Below, in pieces: positions 18,871 to 27,790 of a stretch of 64,000 nt of DNA (position 1 is its first letter; each line of letters begins with the position of its first letter). Location: contig NZ_KB913037.1 of assembly GCF_000384295.1 (NCBI RefSeq), positions 7,813,533-7,877,532 of the forward strand, written 5' to 3'. The notes under the pieces are model-generated. The model was not told where the DNA came from. It was given only the letters and a program-made list of their open reading frames with translations, and did not search any database. Position numbers and translations under genes: made by a program. Origin of the DNA: Amycolatopsis balhimycina FH 1894 (GTDB taxonomy: Bacteria; Actinomycetota; Actinomycetes; Mycobacteriales; Pseudonocardiaceae).

Positions 18871-20030
18871 TGCCCCCGAGGCGGAACTTCGGCACGACGT
18901 GGTGGGGCCGCGCCTGGGTCGACGCGCTGGAGCAGCGCGCGAAACTCGACCCGAACCGGCTGCCCCGCGGGCGGACGTACGCGCGCCAGGGCACGGTCAG
19001 CGAGCTGCACGTCGGCGCCGGGGCCGTGACCGCCCGGGTGCGCGGCAGCCGGCCGCAGCCCTACAAGGTGTCGATCACGATGCGCACGTTCAGCGACGGC
19101 GAGTGGGACACGCTGCTGGGCGTGGTCGGCACGCAGCTCGGGCACGCGGCGGCGCTGCTCGACGGCGAGCTGCCGGGCGCGCTCGCCGAGCAGGCTCGTG
19201 AGGCGGGCGCCGACCTGCTGCCGGGGCCGGGCGACCTGCGGCCGCGGTGCTCGTGCCCGGACTCGGCGAACCCGTGCAAGCACGTCGCCGCGGTGTACTA
19301 CCTGGTCGCCGACGAGGTGGACCGCGACCCGTTCACGCTGTTCCTGCTGCGCGGGCGCCCGCGGGCGGACGTCCTGGCGGAGCTGCGGGCTCGCCGCTCG
19401 CCGGCGCGCGGCGAGAAACCGAAGCTGCCGAAGCCCTCGGACGAGGGGCTGTCCGCGCGCGCGGCCTATGCCCGGCGGCCGGGGGCGATCCCGGCGCTGC
19501 CACCGCCGCCGCGGGTGGCCGGGCCACCGGCGGTCCTGGACCTCGACCCGCCACCGGCCACGGGCTGGACGGCGGCGGCACTGTCCGTTCTCGCGGCGGA
19601 CGCGGCCTCGCTCGCTCGCGACCTCCTGGTCGGCGGAGTGACGGCGGCGGAGCTGACGTTCGAGGAAGACCTCGCCCGCCGCGCGGCCGGCCGTTCCGGC
19701 GCGGAGATCACCACGCTGGCCACGGCGGCGGGGGTGTCCCCGAAAGACCTGGCTCGCTGGGCGGAGTCCTGGCGCGAAGCCGGCCGGGGCGGCCTGGCGG
19801 CGCTGCGGGAGAGCTGGCAGCCGGGACCGGGCCCCCTCTCGGAAGCCCAGGCTGTCCTGGCCGACGCGGGTCTCCCGGGGAAGCCGAAGGTCTGGCGCAA
19901 CCGCCTCACACAGGGGGAGCTGCAACTGCGCTACGGCCGCGACGCGCGCTGGTACCGCTTCGTGCGCGCGGGGACGGAGTGGCGCCTCGACGGCCCACCT
20001 TCGGCAAGCCCGGTGGACCTGGCCTACTGA
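18870..20030 (+). CDS. SWIM zinc-finger protein
   Basis: A 386-residue protein with a SWIM Zn-binding motif CSCPDSANPCKHVAA near residue 128, preceded by an N-terminal strand-rich region (FGTTWWGRAWVDALE). SWIM proteins of this kind are regularly encoded next to SNF2 ATPases, as here by TGATG overlap, and are thought to help with DNA or protein binding. The C-terminal half is Ala/Pro-rich with a helical tail. The exact function is unknown. Confidence 0.88.
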   Translation: MPPRRNFGTTWWGRAWVDALEQRAKLDPNRLPRGRTYARQGTVSELHVGAGAVTARVRGSRPQPYKVSITMRTFSDGEWDTLLGVVGTQLGHAAALLDGELPGALAEQAREAGADLLPGPGDLRPRCSCPDSANPCKHVAAVYYLVADEVDRDPFTLFLLRGRPRADVLAELRARRSPARGEKPKLPKPSDEGLSARAAYARRPGAIPALPPPPRVAGPPAVLDLDPPPATGWTAAALSVLAADAASLARDLLVGGVTAAELTFEEDLARRAAGRSGAEITTLATAAGVSPKDLARWAESWREAGRGGLAALRESWQPGPGPLSEAQAVLADAGLPGKPKVWRNRLTQGELQLRYGRDARWYRFVRAGTEWRLDGPPSASPVDLAY

Positions 20031-20084
20031 CCAGCGGTCGCCGGCCCGAGCGAATCTCGAGGTGGGAGCCGCGGCCCCGCCCGG

Positions 20085-21320
20085 CTACCGGTTCTCGGCC
20101 TTCCAGGCGTTGTACGTGAAGTCCAGGAACCGCGCCACCCCGCGCACCACGTGCGCACTCCGCACGGACGTGAACACGTCGAACGCGTGCTGAGCCCCCG
20201 CCAGCTCCGCGTAGGCCACCGGCTGCCGGGACTTCTCCCTCAGCCGCCCGACGAACTCGCGGGCTTCGCGGACCGGGACCAGCGAATCGTCGCGGCCGTG
20301 GATCACGAAGAACGGCGGTGCCTCCGAGGAAATCCGGTCCAACGGCGAGGCCGCGACGTAGTCGTCCAGGTGCTGCACCGGGTCCCGGCCCGGCGCGAAC
20401 ACCCGCCGGGCGATCAGGCTCTCCAGCCGGTACTTGCTCGCCTGCGATCCCGAAGTCGCCGCGAAGTCGTACACGCCGTAGTGCGGCACGCACGCCTGGA
20501 CGCTCGTGTCCACGTCCTCGAACGATGGCTGCAACGCCGGGTCGTTCTGCGACAACGCCAGCAACGCCGACAGGTGTCCGCCCGCCGATCCGCCCGTCAC
20601 CGCCACGAAACGCGGGTCGCCGCCGTACGAAGCGATCGAAGAGCGAATCCACGCCAGCGACTGCTTCGCCGCCACGATGTGCGCCGGCCACCGGTGCGCC
20701 GGCGACAGCGGGTAGTTGATCGCGACGCACACCCAGCCGCGGCGGGCCAGGTAGCGCATCAGCGGCCTGCCCTGCTCCTCCTTGTTGCCGATCACCCACG
20801 CGCCGCCGTGGACCTGCAGCAGTACCGGCGCGCCCGAGACCGGCGTCGAAGGCCGGTACACGTCCAGGAGGAACCGCTTGCCACCCGGCGCGTACGCGAT
20901 GTTGCGGTCGACGCGGACGTCCGGTGCGCCCATCCGGAACGGCAGGGCCAGCTCGCTCCACGGCAGGCCCAGGTCGGAACGGCCCAGCTCCGACGCGTAG
21001 TCCTCGCCCAACGCCGACGTCAGCGCCTTCTCGATCTCGTCGCGGGCGCCGTGCCCGGTGCGGATCAGCGTGGCCAGGCCGGCGGCGGACGCGGCCGCCA
21101 TCGCCAGACCCGCCTTCGTCGACCGGTCGCCGACGCCGTGGCGGGCCGTGTGGACCAGCGCGTCCGCCGCCGTCAGCGCCAGGAACTGGGGCGCCAGCTC
21201 GCCGGTCAGCCAGCCGGCGAAGAACGCCGGAATCGTCGTGGACCGAGCCCTCAGCGGGCGGAGCGCGTTGGCCGTGAGCCCGAGCTGGACCGCGCGGCGG
21301 ATCAGGAAGTTCGGCTGCAC
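20085..21320 (-). CDS. Alpha/beta hydrolase (esterase/lipase, LipO-like)
   Basis: A 411-residue protein. The N-terminal part of about 130 residues carries hydrophobic segments, and an HSL-type alpha/beta hydrolase domain follows. This has LLQVHGGAWVIGNKEEQG (oxyanion HGGAW), the nucleophile elbow GGSAGGHLS, FFVIHGRDDSLVP (Asp) and GAQHAFD (His). The start is uncertain. GTG at 21320 is preferred because a TATCAT hexamer ends 7 nt before it (leaderless type); upstream GTGs near 21404 are alternatives. It may hydrolyse lipid esters and is encoded opposite a wax ester synthase/DGAT gene. Confidence 0.85.
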   Translation of the reverse strand: MQPNFLIRRAVQLGLTANALRPLRARSTTIPAFFAGWLTGELAPQFLALTAADALVHTARHGVGDRSTKAGLAMAAASAAGLATLIRTGHGARDEIEKALTSALGEDYASELGRSDLGLPWSELALPFRMGAPDVRVDRNIAYAPGGKRFLLDVYRPSTPVSGAPVLLQVHGGAWVIGNKEEQGRPLMRYLARRGWVCVAINYPLSPAHRWPAHIVAAKQSLAWIRSSIASYGGDPRFVAVTGGSAGGHLSALLALSQNDPALQPSFEDVDTSVQACVPHYGVYDFAATSGSQASKYRLESLIARRVFAPGRDPVQHLDDYVAASPLDRISSEAPPFFVIHGRDDSLVPVREAREFVGRLREKSRQPVAYAELAGAQHAFDVFTSVRSAHVVRGVARFLDFTYNAWKAENR

Positions 21321-21488
21321 CAGCGCGATGATACCGGCGAGTAGGATGACGCGCCGCTCACCGGAAGTGGCTTGCGCTGCGCTGGTCGGTACTAATCCGA
21401 CCACAGCCACGGCCGCATGACTTCGTGGGACGGTTACGTGCCGCGCGGAGGGCGGCCTGCTTTTGGCCGGATCAGTACCCTGGGCGCC

Positions 21489-22874
21489 ATGCAGAGACTG
21501 AGCGGCCTCGACGCGAGCTTCCTCTACCTCGAGACGTCGTCGCAGGTCCTGCACGTCTGCGGGCTGCTCGTCCTCGACGGCTCGACCGTCCCCGGCGGCT
21601 ACACCTTCGCGAAACTCGCGGAAAAGCTCGACGAACGGGTCCGGCGGATCCCGGCATTCCGCCGCAAACTGCACAACCCGCTCTGGAACATCGGTCATCC
21701 GGTGTGGATCGAGGACGAGGACTTCGACCTCGACCACCACGTGCACCGCATCGGCGTGCCCGCCCCCGGCGACCGCGCCGAGCTGGCCGCGCTGTGCGCG
21801 CACATCGCCGGGCAGCAGCTCGACCGCGCGCACCCGCTGTGGCAGCTGTACGTCATCGAAGGCCTGGCCGACGGCCAGATCGCCGTGCTGCTGAAGATGC
21901 ACCACGCGAGCGTCGACGGCGTGAGCGGCGCCAGCCTGATCACCTACCTGGCCGGCCTGGAACCGGACGGCCCGATGCCGGAGATCGACGAGGGCCGCAC
22001 CTGGCCGACACCGTCGATGCTGGACCTGGTCCGTGCGAGCGTCGAGAGCGTCGCCAAGCGGCCCGGCGAGGTCGTCCGGCTGCTGCCGGACCTGCTGGGG
22101 CTGGTGCCGCGGTGGCTCGGGAAGGCGATGCGCGGCAAGGGGATGCCGGTGCCCTTCACCGCGCCGAGGACGTCGCTGAACGGCACGATCACCGGGCACC
22201 GCAGCGTCGCCTTCGCCCAGCTCGACCTCGCCGAGATCAAGAACGTCAAGAACGCCTTCGGGGTCACGGTGAACGACGTCGTGCTCGCGCTCGTCGCCGG
22301 CGCGCTGCGGGAGTTCCTCGCCGCGCGCGGTGAACTGCCGCAGGACCCGCTGGTGGCGACCGTCCCGGTGTCGGTGCACGACCGGACCGCGCGCGAGCAC
22401 GGCAGCAACAAGGTTTCGGCGTTCTTCGCCTCCCTGCCGACGCACCTGGCCGACCCGGCCGCGCGGGTGTTCTTCCTCGCCGAGGCGAACCGCCGGTCGA
22501 AGGACCACCACTACGACATCGACGCCGACATGCTGCAGGACTGGGCCCAGTTCTCCGCGGCGACGGCGTTCGGGCTCGCCGTGCGCGCGTACTCCGCGTT
22601 GCGCCTGGCGGAGAAGCACCCGGTGGTGCACAACCTGGTCGTCTCGAACGTGCCCGGGCCGCCGATGCCGCTGTACTTCCTCGGTGCGCGGATCACCGGC
22701 TTTTACCCGCTCGGCCCGGTTTTCCACGGCGCCGGGCTGAACGTCACCGTGCTGTCCAACGCGGGCAAGGTGCACGTCGGCCTGCTCGGCGCCCGCGAAC
22801 TGGTCAAGGACCTGTGGCCGCTCGCCGACGCGCTGCCCGACGTCATGGCCGAGCTGGTCAAGGCCGCGGGCTGA
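21489..22874 (+). CDS. Wax ester synthase/diacylglycerol acyltransferase (WS/DGAT)
   Basis: A 461-residue WS/DGAT that would esterify acyl-CoA to diacylglycerol or alcohols for storage lipid. It starts MQRLSGLDASFLYLET, has the catalytic HHxxxDG as MHHASVDGVSG near residue 140, and the later NDVVLALVAGALR and VSNVPGPPMPLYFLG blocks typical of mycobacterial Tgs proteins. A TACCCT hexamer ends 7 nt before the ATG, again suggesting a leaderless transcript. Its end overlaps the convergent nitroreductase gene by 17 bp. Confidence 0.92.
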   Translation: MQRLSGLDASFLYLETSSQVLHVCGLLVLDGSTVPGGYTFAKLAEKLDERVRRIPAFRRKLHNPLWNIGHPVWIEDEDFDLDHHVHRIGVPAPGDRAELAALCAHIAGQQLDRAHPLWQLYVIEGLADGQIAVLLKMHHASVDGVSGASLITYLAGLEPDGPMPEIDEGRTWPTPSMLDLVRASVESVAKRPGEVVRLLPDLLGLVPRWLGKAMRGKGMPVPFTAPRTSLNGTITGHRSVAFAQLDLAEIKNVKNAFGVTVNDVVLALVAGALREFLAARGELPQDPLVATVPVSVHDRTAREHGSNKVSAFFASLPTHLADPAARVFFLAEANRRSKDHHYDIDADMLQDWAQFSAATAFGLAVRAYSALRLAEKHPVVHNLVVSNVPGPPMPLYFLGARITGFYPLGPVFHGAGLNVTVLSNAGKVHVGLLGARELVKDLWPLADALPDVMAELVKAAG

Positions 22875-23355
22875 GCACCACCACCGGGATCTCCCGCTCG
22901 GTCCAGGCCTGGTACTTCGCGAAATCGGCGTACAGCTCGACCAGCCGCGGCCACAGGTCGGCGCGCTCCGAAGGTCCGGCGACCCGCGCCTGGACGGGGA
23001 CGTCGCGACGGCCCTTGAGGTGGATGCGGGTCTCCGGGTGCGCCAGCAGGTTGAAGTACCACTGCGGGTGCCGGGGCAGGCCACCCTGGGAACCGACGAT
23101 GACGACGTCGCCGCCGGATTCCAGGTACAGCAGCGGAGTCGTGAACAGCCGGCCCGACTTGCGTCCGCGGTGGTCCAGCAGCAGTGTCGGCACCGGCTTG
23201 CGGAACCCGGCCCCGACGCGCCAGGTGCTGCCGACGCGGCCGTTCGTCAGCCGGAACACCGCCACCTGGGCCTTCGCCAGGTACTTCATGGCCTTCGCCG
23301 TCACGGGCGAGTCCAGGCCGCCGGGTTTCTGGTCGGGCAGGCTGAACCGTCCCAT
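22858..23355 (-). CDS. Deazaflavin (F420)-dependent nitroreductase family protein
   Basis: A 165-residue Ddn/FDOR-like split-barrel protein. It has NGRVGSTWRVGAGFRKPVPTLLLDHRGRKSGR, TPLLYLESGGDVVIVGSQGG and HPQWYFNLLAHPE, all typical of the family that binds F420H2. The natural substrate is unknown; quinone reduction is a known role of relatives. It lies 15 bp downstream of the KstR-controlled hydrolase gene and is probably co-transcribed with it. Confidence 0.9.
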   Translation of the reverse strand: MGRFSLPDQKPGGLDSPVTAKAMKYLAKAQVAVFRLTNGRVGSTWRVGAGFRKPVPTLLLDHRGRKSGRLFTTPLLYLESGGDVVIVGSQGGLPRHPQWYFNLLAHPETRIHLKGRRDVPVQARVAGPSERADLWPRLVELYADFAKYQAWTEREIPVVVLSPRP

Positions 23356-23370
23356 CGTGAGTTCCTTTCC

Positions 23371-24207
23371 TCAAAGGGATCCGACCGCGGCGAGCAGGGC
23401 GGGCACCCAGCGGCCGGCGGCCAGGACGCAGGCCGCGTGCCCGGCCGCGACCTCGTAGGTCGCCGCGCCGGGGATCCGGCGGGCCAGTGACCGCTGGTGG
23501 CCGGGGGCGATGAACCGGTCCCGGGTGGTCACGACGACCGCGGCCGGCAGCCGCAGCGTGTGCAGCCACGGCGTCGAGTCGAACCGGCCGATCTCGTCGA
23601 CGGCGACCGCGATCTCCCACGGTTTGGTCGACCGGAACTCCCGCAGCCCCCACCGGTGGTCTTCGACGCGTGCGCGCGGTACCGCGATCGGCGCGGCCGG
23701 CGGTTTCACGCGCTCGCGCAGCTGCCGCAGGGTCCGGCCGAACACGTCGAGGGCGACCCGCTGGCGCAGCCCGCGGCGGAAGGTGCTCGCGGTCGAGCAG
23801 AGCACCAGTCCGGTAACACGTTCTGGTTCGGCGCGGGCGACGAGCTGGGCGACCATGCCGCCCATCGAGTACCCGGCGAGCGCGAACCGCCCGATACCGA
23901 GCGCGTCGGCGACCGCGGTGACGTCGGCGGCGCAGTCGGCGAGCCGGAACTCGGGCGAGCGGATGCCCCGGCCGTGCCAGCGCTGGTCGAACACGACGAC
24001 GCGGTGGTGGCGCGCCAGCAGGTCGAGGGCGGGGTACCAGGTCAGGAGGCCGGTGCAGGCCACCGAATGCAGCAGGAGCAGGGCGGGCGCGTCACGCGGG
24101 CCGACGTCGGTGACCACGGTGCGGCCGCGGCCGGGCAGGTCGAGGGGGACCGGGTCGGGTACGCCGGCGGTCGGCGGCACGGTGACCAGCCGCCGCGTCG
24201 CCGCCAT
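23371..24207 (-). CDS. Alpha/beta hydrolase, KstR-controlled
   Basis: A 278-residue alpha/beta hydrolase with LLLLHSVACTG (oxyanion region), DQRWHGRG, the nucleophile elbow AGYSMGGMVAQ and a C-terminal VAAGHAACV (His). The RBS GGAGGAGG precedes the ATG. It is divergent from the igr-like operon and shares the operator at 24254-24267, so a role in steroid breakdown is inferred, perhaps as a thioesterase or esterase. The substrate is unknown. Confidence 0.82.
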   Translation of the reverse strand: MAATRRLVTVPPTAGVPDPVPLDLPGRGRTVVTDVGPRDAPALLLLHSVACTGLLTWYPALDLLARHHRVVVFDQRWHGRGIRSPEFRLADCAADVTAVADALGIGRFALAGYSMGGMVAQLVARAEPERVTGLVLCSTASTFRRGLRQRVALDVFGRTLRQLRERVKPPAAPIAVPRARVEDHRWGLREFRSTKPWEIAVAVDEIGRFDSTPWLHTLRLPAAVVVTTRDRFIAPGHQRSLARRIPGAATYEVAAGHAACVLAAGRWVPALLAAVGSL

Positions 24208-24253
24208 CCAGCCTCCTCCGGGGGTTGCCGAGCGGGTCCTTTCCGGCTAAGAC

Positions 24254-24267
24254 TAGAACATGTTTCA
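24254..24267. promoter_or_regulatory. KstR operator (igr-like operon/hydrolase)
   Basis: TAGAACATGTTTCA is a full match to TNNAACNNGTTNNA. It sits between divergent genes, 27 bp upstream of fadE28. Confidence 0.85.
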
Positions 24268-24293
24268 CTATTGCGCCGATCCGGAGGACAGGC

Positions 24294-25343
24294 GTGGACT
24301 TCGCCCTTGACGATACGCAGACCGAGATCGCCGCTCTCGCCGCGAAGGTGCTCGGGTCGCAAGACGACCCCTGGCGCGCCCTCGCGTCTTCGGGCCTCCT
24401 CGCCCTGGCCCTGCCCCCGGACCTGGAGGGCGACGGCCTGGGCGTCGCCGAGGTCGCGCAGGTCCTCACCGAGGTCGGCCGCGCCGCCGCGCCGGTCCCC
24501 GCCTACGCGGCCCTGGCGCTGGGCGTCCTGCCGGTCGAGTCCCTCGGGACCCCGGCGCAGCGCGCGGAACTCCTGCCGCCGGTCGCCGCGGGGGAGGCGC
24601 TGCTCACCGCGGCCCTGCACGAGCCGTCCGCCCCGCTCGTCGGCGAACCGGCCACGACCGCACGGGCGGCCGACGGGAAGTGGCTGCTCAACGGCGTGAA
24701 GACCGCCGTCCCGTACGCCGAACAGGCCACCCGGATCCTGACGCCCGTGAGCACTCCGCACGGCACCGCCGTCTACCTGGTCGACCCGCGCGCCGACGGC
24801 GTCACGCTGGTCCCCACCCGGAACTCGGCCGGGACGCCCGAGTGCACCGTGCGGCTCGAAGACGTCGCCGTCGAAGAGGCCGACCTCCTGTTCGACCGGG
24901 GCGCCGTCGCGGTCCTGCACCGGTTCGCCCTGGCCGGGACCCTCGCGCAGGGCGATGGTCTCCTCGCCGGGGCCCTGGCGCTGACCGTGAAGCACGTCGG
25001 CGAGCGGACCCAGTTCGGCCGGCCGCTGGCGACGTTCCAGGCCGTGGCGGGGCAGATCGCCGACGTCTACGTGGCCGCGCGGACCGTGCACCTCGCCGTG
25101 ACGTCCGCGGTGTGGCGGCTGGCCGCCGGCCTCGACGCGGACGCCGAACTGGACGTCGCCGCCTACTGGTTCGCCGAAGAGGCCCCCAAGGCGCTCGCGA
25201 CCTGCCACCACCTGCACGGCGGCGTCGGCGTCGACGAAACCTATCCGCTGCACCGGTATTCGTCGGCGGTCAAGGATCTCGGCCGGGCGCTCGGCGGCGC
25301 CGCGCACCGGCTCGGCAGGCTCGGCGAACGAGTGGCGGGGTGA
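24294..25343 (+). CDS. fadE28: Acyl-CoA dehydrogenase FadE28 (ChsE1-like)
   Basis: A 349-residue short acyl-CoA dehydrogenase subunit. It starts MDFALDDTQTEIAALAAKVLG and has KHVGERTQFGRPLATFQAVAGQIAD and CHHLHGGVGVDETYPLHRY. In mycobacteria FadE28 pairs with FadE29 as an alpha2beta2 enzyme that dehydrogenates the 3-carbon steroid side chain. The GTG start has GGAGGA upstream. It is the first gene of the operon fadE28-fadE29-chsH2-chsH1-ltp2, the same order as in M. tuberculosis, but here without cyp125 in front. Confidence 0.88.
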   Translation: MDFALDDTQTEIAALAAKVLGSQDDPWRALASSGLLALALPPDLEGDGLGVAEVAQVLTEVGRAAAPVPAYAALALGVLPVESLGTPAQRAELLPPVAAGEALLTAALHEPSAPLVGEPATTARAADGKWLLNGVKTAVPYAEQATRILTPVSTPHGTAVYLVDPRADGVTLVPTRNSAGTPECTVRLEDVAVEEADLLFDRGAVAVLHRFALAGTLAQGDGLLAGALALTVKHVGERTQFGRPLATFQAVAGQIADVYVAARTVHLAVTSAVWRLAAGLDADAELDVAAYWFAEEAPKALATCHHLHGGVGVDETYPLHRYSSAVKDLGRALGGAAHRLGRLGERVAG

Positions 25344-25347
25344 GCGG

Positions 25348-26502
25348 ATGCACGTCGAACTGACCGCGGCGCAACGGGAACTGCGCGCCGAGCTGCGCGA
25401 GTACTTCTCGGGGCTGATCAGTCCCGAGGAGCGGCGCGCGATGCGCCGCGAACGGCACGGGCCGGTGTTCCGCGAGATCGTCCGGCGGATGGGCCGCGAC
25501 GGCAGGCTCGGCGTCGGCTGGCCGGTCGAGTACGGCGGGCAGGGGTTCGGCGGGATCGAGCAGCACCTGTTCGTCGACGAGGCCGCCCGCGCCGATGTTC
25601 AGCTGCCGTCGGTGACACTGCAGACGGTCGGCCCGACGCTGCAGGAGTTCGGCACGGACGAGCAGAAGTCCTTCTTCCTGCCGAAGATCCTGGCGGGGGA
25701 GATCCACTTCGCGATCGGCTACACCGAGCCGGAAGCCGGCACCGACCTGGCGTCCCTGCGGACGACCGCGGTGCGCGACGGCGACGAGTACGTCGTCAAC
25801 GGGCAGAAGATCTTCACCACCGGCGGGCACGACGCGGACTACATCTGGCTCGCCGTGCGGACGGCGCCCGACGCGCCGAAGCACAAGGGCATCTCGATCC
25901 TCGTCGTCGACACGAGCGATCCCGGGTACTCGTGGACGCCGATCATCACCTGCGACGGCGCCCACCACGTCAACGCGACGTACTATTCGGACGTCCGCGT
26001 CCCCGCGAACCGCTTGGTGGGCCAGGAAAACGGCGGCTGGCGGCTGATCACCACCCAGCTCAACCACGAGCGCGTGATGCTCGGCCCGGCCGGGCGCATC
26101 GGCGGGCTGTACGACCGCGTGCACGCCTGGGCGGCCGCCCACGGCCTGCTGGACCTCGCCGACGTCCGGGCGGTGCTGGCCGACGCGCTCGCCGTGACGC
26201 GGGTGAACGAGCTGCTGAACTGGCAGGTCGCGGTGTCCTCGACGGCCGCGCCCGTGGTCGTCGCCGACGCGTCGGCGACGAAGGTGTTCAGCTCCGAGGC
26301 CATCCAGCGGATCGGCCGGAACCTGGAGGAAGTCGTCGCGCGTCACGGCGATCTGGCCGATCCGGACACCGCGGAGCTGGCGGAATGGCTGGACATCGCC
26401 GCGAAACGCAACATCGTGCTGACCTTCGGCGGCGGGGTCAGCGAAATCCAACGGGAGCTGATCGCGTCGATCGGCCTGGGCCTGCCGAGGGTGCCGCGAT
26501 GA
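25348..26502 (+). CDS. fadE29: Acyl-CoA dehydrogenase FadE29 (ChsE2-like)
   Basis: A 384-residue acyl-CoA dehydrogenase. It has WPVEYGGQGFGGIEQHLF, the FAD-binding IGYTEPEAGTDLASLRT, FTTGGHDADYIWLAVRT, and a C-terminal FGGGVSEIQRELIA. It is the partner subunit of FadE28, and the two form the heterotetramer that removes hydrogen from 3-oxo-pregnene-carboxyl-CoA type substrates. It starts 4 nt after the fadE28 stop and overlaps chsH2 by ATGA. Confidence 0.92.
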   Translation: MHVELTAAQRELRAELREYFSGLISPEERRAMRRERHGPVFREIVRRMGRDGRLGVGWPVEYGGQGFGGIEQHLFVDEAARADVQLPSVTLQTVGPTLQEFGTDEQKSFFLPKILAGEIHFAIGYTEPEAGTDLASLRTTAVRDGDEYVVNGQKIFTTGGHDADYIWLAVRTAPDAPKHKGISILVVDTSDPGYSWTPIITCDGAHHVNATYYSDVRVPANRLVGQENGGWRLITTQLNHERVMLGPAGRIGGLYDRVHAWAAAHGLLDLADVRAVLADALAVTRVNELLNWQVAVSSTAAPVVVADASATKVFSSEAIQRIGRNLEEVVARHGDLADPDTAELAEWLDIAAKRNIVLTFGGGVSEIQRELIASIGLGLPRVPR

Positions 26503-27407
26503 CCATCGAAGAAGCCGCCGCGGAGATCGCCGCCAACGGGGAGTCCTCGCCGCGGCTCGCCCGTGACCCCGTCAACCAGGCCATGGTGAACAACTGGGTC
26601 GAGGCGATGGGGGACGCCAACCCGGTCTACACCGACCCCGGGTACGCCGCTTCGAGCGTCCACAAGGGATTGGTCGCGCCGCCCGCGATGGCGCAGGTGT
26701 GGACGATGAACGGCCTGCACGGCACCCGGCCGGACGACGACCCGCTCGGCGCGATGATGACCGTGCTCGACGAGGCCGGGTTCACCTCCGTGGTGGCCAC
26801 GAACTCCGAGCAGACCTACCACCGGTACCTGCGGCCGGGTGAGCACGTGGCGGCGGCGACCCGCCTGGAGAAGGTCGTCGGCCCGAAGAAGACGGCGTTG
26901 GGGGAGGGCTGGTTCGTCACCACCCGGACGACCTGGTCCGTCGGGTCCGAAGCGGTCGCGGAGATGATGTTCCGGGTCCTCAAGTTCCGGCCACCGGCCC
27001 CGAAACCGCCGCCGGCGCCGGTGCTCCGGCCGGTGATCAGCCGGGACACCGAGTTCTTCTGGGACGGCCTTCGCGAGGGTGAACTGCGGATCCAGCGCTG
27101 GGGCGAGACGCTGCGCCACCCGCCCGGCCCGATGCCGCCGGACGGTTCGCTGGACACCAAGCCCGACTACGTCGTGGCCAGTGGCCGGGGGACGGTGTAT
27201 TCGTACGTCGTGCACCACCACCCGCCGGTGCCGGGCAAGGAGCTCCCGTTCGTCGTGGCCCTGGTCGAACTGGAGGAAGGGGTCCGCGTGATGGCCGAGC
27301 TGCTCGAAGCGTCCCCGGACGAAGTCCACATCGGACTGCCGGTGGTCGCCGCGTTCGTCCGCGTCGACGACGAACTGACGCTGCCCGCGTGGAAGGTGGC
27401 CCGATGA
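26499..27407 (+). CDS. chsH2: Steroid enoyl-CoA hydratase ChsH2 (MaoC-DUF35 fusion)
   Basis: A 302-residue protein. An N-terminal MaoC-like hot-dog half has NWVEAMGDANPVYTDPGYA and GLVAPPAMAQVWTM. A C-terminal DUF35/OB-fold half follows, with GELRIQRWGETLRHPPGPMPP and GRGTVYSYVVHH. The ChsH2 family shows this fusion. With ChsH1 it hydrates the C17 side-chain enoyl-CoA, and the DUF35 part docks the aldolase Ltp2. A zinc-ribbon part with cysteines is not evident. It overlaps both neighbours by ATGA. Confidence 0.92.
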   Translation: MTIEEAAAEIAANGESSPRLARDPVNQAMVNNWVEAMGDANPVYTDPGYAASSVHKGLVAPPAMAQVWTMNGLHGTRPDDDPLGAMMTVLDEAGFTSVVATNSEQTYHRYLRPGEHVAAATRLEKVVGPKKTALGEGWFVTTRTTWSVGSEAVAEMMFRVLKFRPPAPKPPPAPVLRPVISRDTEFFWDGLREGELRIQRWGETLRHPPGPMPPDGSLDTKPDYVVASGRGTVYSYVVHHHPPVPGKELPFVVALVELEEGVRVMAELLEASPDEVHIGLPVVAAFVRVDDELTLPAWKVAR

Positions 27408-27790
27408 CCGTCGCCGAAGGGACCGAGCTGCCGCCGCTGACGATCGAGGCGACGCCGACGTTCGTCGTCAGCACGGCGCTGGCCACCCGTGACTTCCAGG
27501 ACGTGCACCACGACCGCGACGCGGCCGTCGAGCGCGGCTCGAAGGACATCTTCCTCAACATCCTCACCGACACCGGCCTCGTGCAGCGGTTCGTCTCGGC
27601 GTGGGCGGGGCCGGAGGCGCTGATCCGGTCGATCAAGATCCGGCTCGGCGTGCCGTGCTACGCCTACGACACGCTGACGTTCACCGGCCGGGTGGTCTCC
27701 CGCGCGGGGCAGGACGTCGTGGTGTCCGTGTCCGGTGTGGACAGTCTCGGTGAGCACGTCGCCGGCACCGTGGAGGTGACCCTTCCGTGA
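27404..27790 (+). CDS. chsH1: Steroid enoyl-CoA hydratase ChsH1 (MaoC-like)
   Basis: A 128-residue single hot-dog MaoC-like protein. It has TRDFQDVHHDRDAAVERGSKDIFLNILTDTGL, including the catalytic Asp/His-type hydratase motif D-(x)4-H. It is the catalytic partner of ChsH2, and the pair forms a heterotetramer. The order chsH2-chsH1-ltp2 is conserved in mycobacteria. Starts and stops overlap both neighbours (ATGA and GTGA). Confidence 0.92.
   Translation: MTVAEGTELPPLTIEATPTFVVSTALATRDFQDVHHDRDAAVERGSKDIFLNILTDTGLVQRFVSAWAGPEALIRSIKIRLGVPCYAYDTLTFTGRVVSRAGQDVVVSVSGVDSLGEHVAGTVEVTLP

Noticed and set aside
23815..23822. AACACGTT core inside the hydrolase gene, like a KstR half-site pair
   Set aside because: The outer T and A of the KstR consensus are missing and it lies within coding sequence, so it is probably chance.
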